This document shows, piece by piece, positions 61,650-64,000 of a stretch of 64,000 bases of DNA. Both the position numbers and the translations under genes were made by a program. The notes below the pieces were generated by a model that was given only the letters and a program-made list of their open reading frames with translations, had not been told where the DNA came from and searched no databases. Source of the DNA: an uncultured Lachnospiraceae bacterium (GTDB taxonomy: Bacteria; Bacillota; Clostridia; Lachnospirales; Lachnospiraceae); assembly GCA_947577185.1 (NCBI GenBank), contig CANPUE010000002.1, forward strand, positions 124,001-188,000, written 5' to 3'. Numbering within the stretch: the stretch's first letter is position 1; each line of letters begins with the position of its first letter.

Positions 61650-62465
61650 TTATTGGAACGGGATCACAGCTCCGTCATAAGTATTGTTGATATAGTCTGT
61701 GATCGCATCAGACTTGAGAACATCTACCAGCGCCTTGACGCTTTCGTTGTTCTCACTGCCTTCTTTCACGGCAATCACATTCACATAGGTCTTCGCCGCC
61801 TCTGAATCGGCCTGCTCGTAAGACACCGCGTCTTTTCCTACGGAAAATCCTGCTTCCAGCGCATAGTTACCGTTTAAAACAACGAACGCAACTTCGCCCT
61901 TGACTCTGGATACCTGCGCTGCTTCCAGTTCCTGAATCGTAATGTTCTTAGGATTTTCTGCGATATCCATCACGGTTGCTTCCAGGCCGACGCCCTCTTT
62001 CAGAGTGATGACGCCGTTATCCTGCAATAACAAAAGCGCTCTTGCCTCATTTGTCGTATCATTGGGAACCGCGATGACGTCTCCCTCTTCGAGCGTACCA
62101 AGATCGCTCTTTGTCCCCGGATAAATCCCGAAAGGTTCATAGTGGATGCCGCCTGCATTGACAAGGTGTGTGCCATGCTCCGCATTAAAGGAATCCAGAT
62201 AGGGAATATGCTGGAAATAATTGGCGTCAAAGTCACCGCTTTCCACTACATTGTTCGGCTGTACATAGTCGTCAAACACGGTCACCTGCAGATCCCATCC
62301 CTGTTCGGAAAGGATGCCCTTCGCCTGCTCCAGAATCTCCGCATGGGGCGTCGCAGAAGCCGCCACCTTAATGGTTTTTGCTTCGCTGTCTTTACTGCCG
62401 CATCCCGCCAAAACGCCGAGGGAAAGCACGGCTGTAAGCAAAACTCCGATCACTTTTTTCTTCAT
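61650..62465 (-). CDS. metQ: MetQ, methionine-binding lipoprotein
   Basis: A 271-residue NlpA-family lipoprotein. Signal peptide with lipobox LAGC (C22), then IKVAASATPHAEIL, FDDYVQPNNVVESGDFDANYFQHIPYLDSF and IAVPNDTTNEARALLLLQ, all characteristic of MetQ. It binds L- or D-methionine outside the membrane and hands it to MetI. It lies 19 bp after metI, has GAGGAGG before its ATG, and ends the metNIQ operon. A SAM-responsive leader, if any, would lie beyond the window. Confidence 0.96.
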   Translation of the reverse strand: MKKKVIGVLLTAVLSLGVLAGCGSKDSEAKTIKVAASATPHAEILEQAKGILSEQGWDLQVTVFDDYVQPNNVVESGDFDANYFQHIPYLDSFNAEHGTHLVNAGGIHYEPFGIYPGTKSDLGTLEEGDVIAVPNDTTNEARALLLLQDNGVITLKEGVGLEATVMDIAENPKNITIQELEAAQVSRVKGEVAFVVLNGNYALEAGFSVGKDAVSYEQADSEAAKTYVNVIAVKEGSENNESVKALVDVLKSDAITDYINNTYDGAVIPFQ

Positions 62466-62484
62466 AACTCAGTTCCTCCTCTTT

Positions 62485-63147
62485 TTATCTTTTTCTCTTA
62501 TCCAGTCTGCCGGACAATTTCATGCCGATTGTCTGGAATACCTGAACCAACACCACCAACAGGATCACTGTTGCAAACATAATATCCGTCTGATAACGGT
62601 AGTAACCGTAACGGATAGCGATATCTCCCAGGCCGCCGCCGCCGATCACGCCCGCCATGGCGGAGTATCCGAGGATCGTTCCGATCGCAATCGTCGCACC
62701 GACCAGAATAGACGTTCTCGCTTCCACAAGCATTACCCGCCATATAATCGTAAATGTCCCGGCTCCCATACTCTGCGCCGCCTCGATCACACCTTTATCG
62801 ACTTCATTGATGGACGATTCCACCATCCGTGCAATAAAAGGCGCCGCCGCAAACGTGAGAGAAACGATCGTCGCCGAAGGTCCGTAAGTCTTTCCCACGA
62901 TCAGCAGGGTGAGCGGCATGATCAGGATCAGTAAGATCAGAAACGGGATACTGCGCACAATATTCGCGGTCACATCCAGAATCTTATAGATAATCCGGTT
63001 GGGTCTGATCCCGTTTTTATCTGTTACGGCAAGCGTGATGCCCATCGGCAAGCCGAGCAGATAACCAAAAAAAGTCGACACAAGTGTCATATACAGCGTA
63101 TTTCCGACACCCTCCAGTAAGATCATCATAATTTCTTTAGTCCACAT
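62485..63147 (-). CDS. metI: MetI, methionine importer permease
   Basis: A 220-residue permease with five membrane segments, the MetI fold. Visible marks are LLEGVGNTLYMTLVSTFFGYLLGLPMG (in parts), the EAA-type coupling loop VIEAAQSMGAGTFTIIWRVMLVEA, and GYSAMAGVIGGGGLGDIAIRYGY near the C-terminus. Two copies form the membrane channel with two MetN ATPases. Its start overlaps metN by 11 nt. Confidence 0.95.
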   Translation of the reverse strand: MWTKEIMMILLEGVGNTLYMTLVSTFFGYLLGLPMGITLAVTDKNGIRPNRIIYKILDVTANIVRSIPFLILLILIMPLTLLIVGKTYGPSATIVSLTFAAAPFIARMVESSINEVDKGVIEAAQSMGAGTFTIIWRVMLVEARTSILVGATIAIGTILGYSAMAGVIGGGGLGDIAIRYGYYRYQTDIMFATVILLVVLVQVFQTIGMKLSGRLDKRKR

Positions 63148-64000
63148 AACCTTCCGCCTCCTCTACTGCGAGTCCCCGTTCTTTCAGGTACTCCTTCATG
63201 CTCTCCTGCATCTGCTCATCTTCCGGAAGCTGCAGGATCATCTCGCCCCTGGCGATTCCTTCCACATTTTTTGTGTCAGCTTTTAATATATTGACTGGCT
63301 GTCCAAACTTCAGCACCATATTGGCAATGACCGGTTCAAACGAGGAATTGCTGGAAAAAACAATACGGATACAGCTTTTTCCCTTCATCTGTTCCCGCTG
63401 GCGGCTCTCCAGATTAAGATTCGCCTCTTCATTTCCCCCGATAATCAGCTTTTTCGCTTCTTTGGTCTGTGGATGGCTGAAAATATCAAATACCCGTCCC
63501 TGCTCCACCAGATGCCCCTTGCTGATGATCGCCACGTGGGAACAGATTTCCCGCACGACTGCCATCTCATGCGTAATGATTACAATGGTGATTCCATACT
63601 TTGTGTTGATCTCTTTTAACAGTGACAGAATAGACTGTGTCGTCTGGGGATCCAGGGCGCTTGTCGCCTCGTCGCAAAGCAGGATCTTAGGACTGCCCGC
63701 CAGTGCCCTTGCGATCGCCACACGCTGCTTCTGTCCCCCGGAGAGCTGGGATGGATACGCCCTGGCTTTTTCCTCCATGCCGACGATATGTAACAGTTCT
63801 TCCGCTTTCGCTCTCGCTTCCTTCTTTTTCATACCCGCAATCACGAGCGGAAAGCAGATGTTGTCGATGACATTCTTCTGCATCAGCAGATTGAAATGCT
63901 GAAAGATCATGGCAATCTGGCTTCTTTGCCAGCGCAGTTCCATTTCTGTCATCGCACCCAGATCGCGTCCCTCGATTTCAACCGTTCCCTCCGTCGGCCG
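63137..64000 (-). CDS. metN: MetN, methionine importer ATPase (5' end outside the window)
   Basis: The frame is open to the window edge; the visible 287 codons lack the N-terminus and Walker A. Present are the Q-loop MIFQHFNLL, signature LSGGQKQRVAIARAL, Walker B ILLCDEATSALDPQTT and the H-loop VIITHEM. The C-terminal ~90 residues form the NIL (ACT-like) domain that binds methionine and shuts the transporter by transinhibition, the distinguishing mark of MetN. The methionine at 63952 is internal, not the start. Confidence 0.95.
   Translation of the reverse strand, partial: RPTEGTVEIEGRDLGAMTEMELRWQRSQIAMIFQHFNLLMQKNVIDNICFPLVIAGMKKKEARAKAEELLHIVGMEEKARAYPSQLSGGQKQRVAIARALAGSPKILLCDEATSALDPQTTQSILSLLKEINTKYGITIVIITHEMAVVREICSHVAIISKGHLVEQGRVFDIFSHPQTKEAKKLIIGGNEEANLNLESRQREQMKGKSCIRIVFSSNSSFEPVIANMVLKFGQPVNILKADTKNVEGIARGEMILQLPEDEQMQESMKEYLKERGLAVEEAEGYVD

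Noticed and set aside
1-64000. CRISPR arrays, insertion sequences, integrases, tRNA or rRNA genes
   Set aside because: No regularly spaced repeats, transposase or integrase motifs, or tRNA cloverleaf/CCA-type sequences were noticed on reading both strands; a tRNAscan or ISfinder search would be needed to exclude weak cases.

Overview
The window looks like chromosomal DNA of a spore-forming, anaerobic Firmicute, most probably Lachnospiraceae or a close clostridial relative. The evidence is an alpha/beta-type small acid-soluble spore protein, AddAB instead of RecBCD, the tig-clpP-clpX-lon order, ferredoxin-type aldo/keto reductase, DUF6062 and DUF2225 proteins, and sigma-A promoters with AGGAGG ribosome sites. 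The genus cannot be fixed from what is visible. No rRNA, tRNA, CRISPR array or insertion sequence was seen.

From 1 to 29.6 kb the content is housekeeping and small-metabolism genes. Protein quality control comes first (lon, partial; clpX; clpP; trigger factor), then a NitT/TauT-type ABC importer whose permease and ATPase are one polypeptide, a spore protein, a DJ-1/PfpI protein, a CYTH protein, 4-alpha-glucanotransferase, a HAD phosphatase, DUF6062, an acidic membrane-anchored protein, a TetR regulator, DUF2225 with glutaminyl-tRNA synthetase, an aldo/keto reductase, a MATE exporter, a chemoreceptor, a DHH phosphoesterase, and a three-gene operon of a 95-residue unknown protein plus addB and addA. 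A compact promoter-to-terminator unit of about 100 nt (29614-29747) sits just upstream of that operon; it could be a small RNA or an attenuating leader.

From 29.8 to 61.3 kb all genes lie on the minus strand and form one hybrid PKS-NRPS gene cluster of eleven genes, visibly richer in A+T than the flanks. In transcription order: a fused acetyl-CoA carboxyltransferase (accD-accA), an Sfp-type phosphopantetheinyl transferase, an ABC-2 exporter (ATPase and two permeases), a FAAL-ACP-KS-AT-DH-KR-ACP megasynthase, a KS-(degenerate AT)-ACP-C-A-PCP-C-A-PCP-E megasynthase, a C-A-PCP-C(terminal) NRPS, a type II thioesterase, and a MacB/BceB-like permease and ATPase. Gene order matches the biosynthetic order. 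The simplest reading is an acyl starter activated by the FAAL, two malonyl extensions (the first reduced to an enoyl, the second left as a beta-keto), then three amino acids with the second in D form, and release by a terminal condensation-like domain. The two amino acid sites in the middle protein look aromatic-type. This N-acyl tripeptide prediction is inference. The cluster carries its own malonyl-CoA supply step, carrier-protein activation and two exporters, but no regulator.

Upstream of the cluster, two head-to-head promoters (61296-61325 and 61420-61448) share an almost identical 18-nt element inside their spacers, and the outward-facing one also has a perfect 9-bp dyad. This suggests common control by an unlinked regulator. 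The window ends with the methionine importer metN (partial), metI and metQ.
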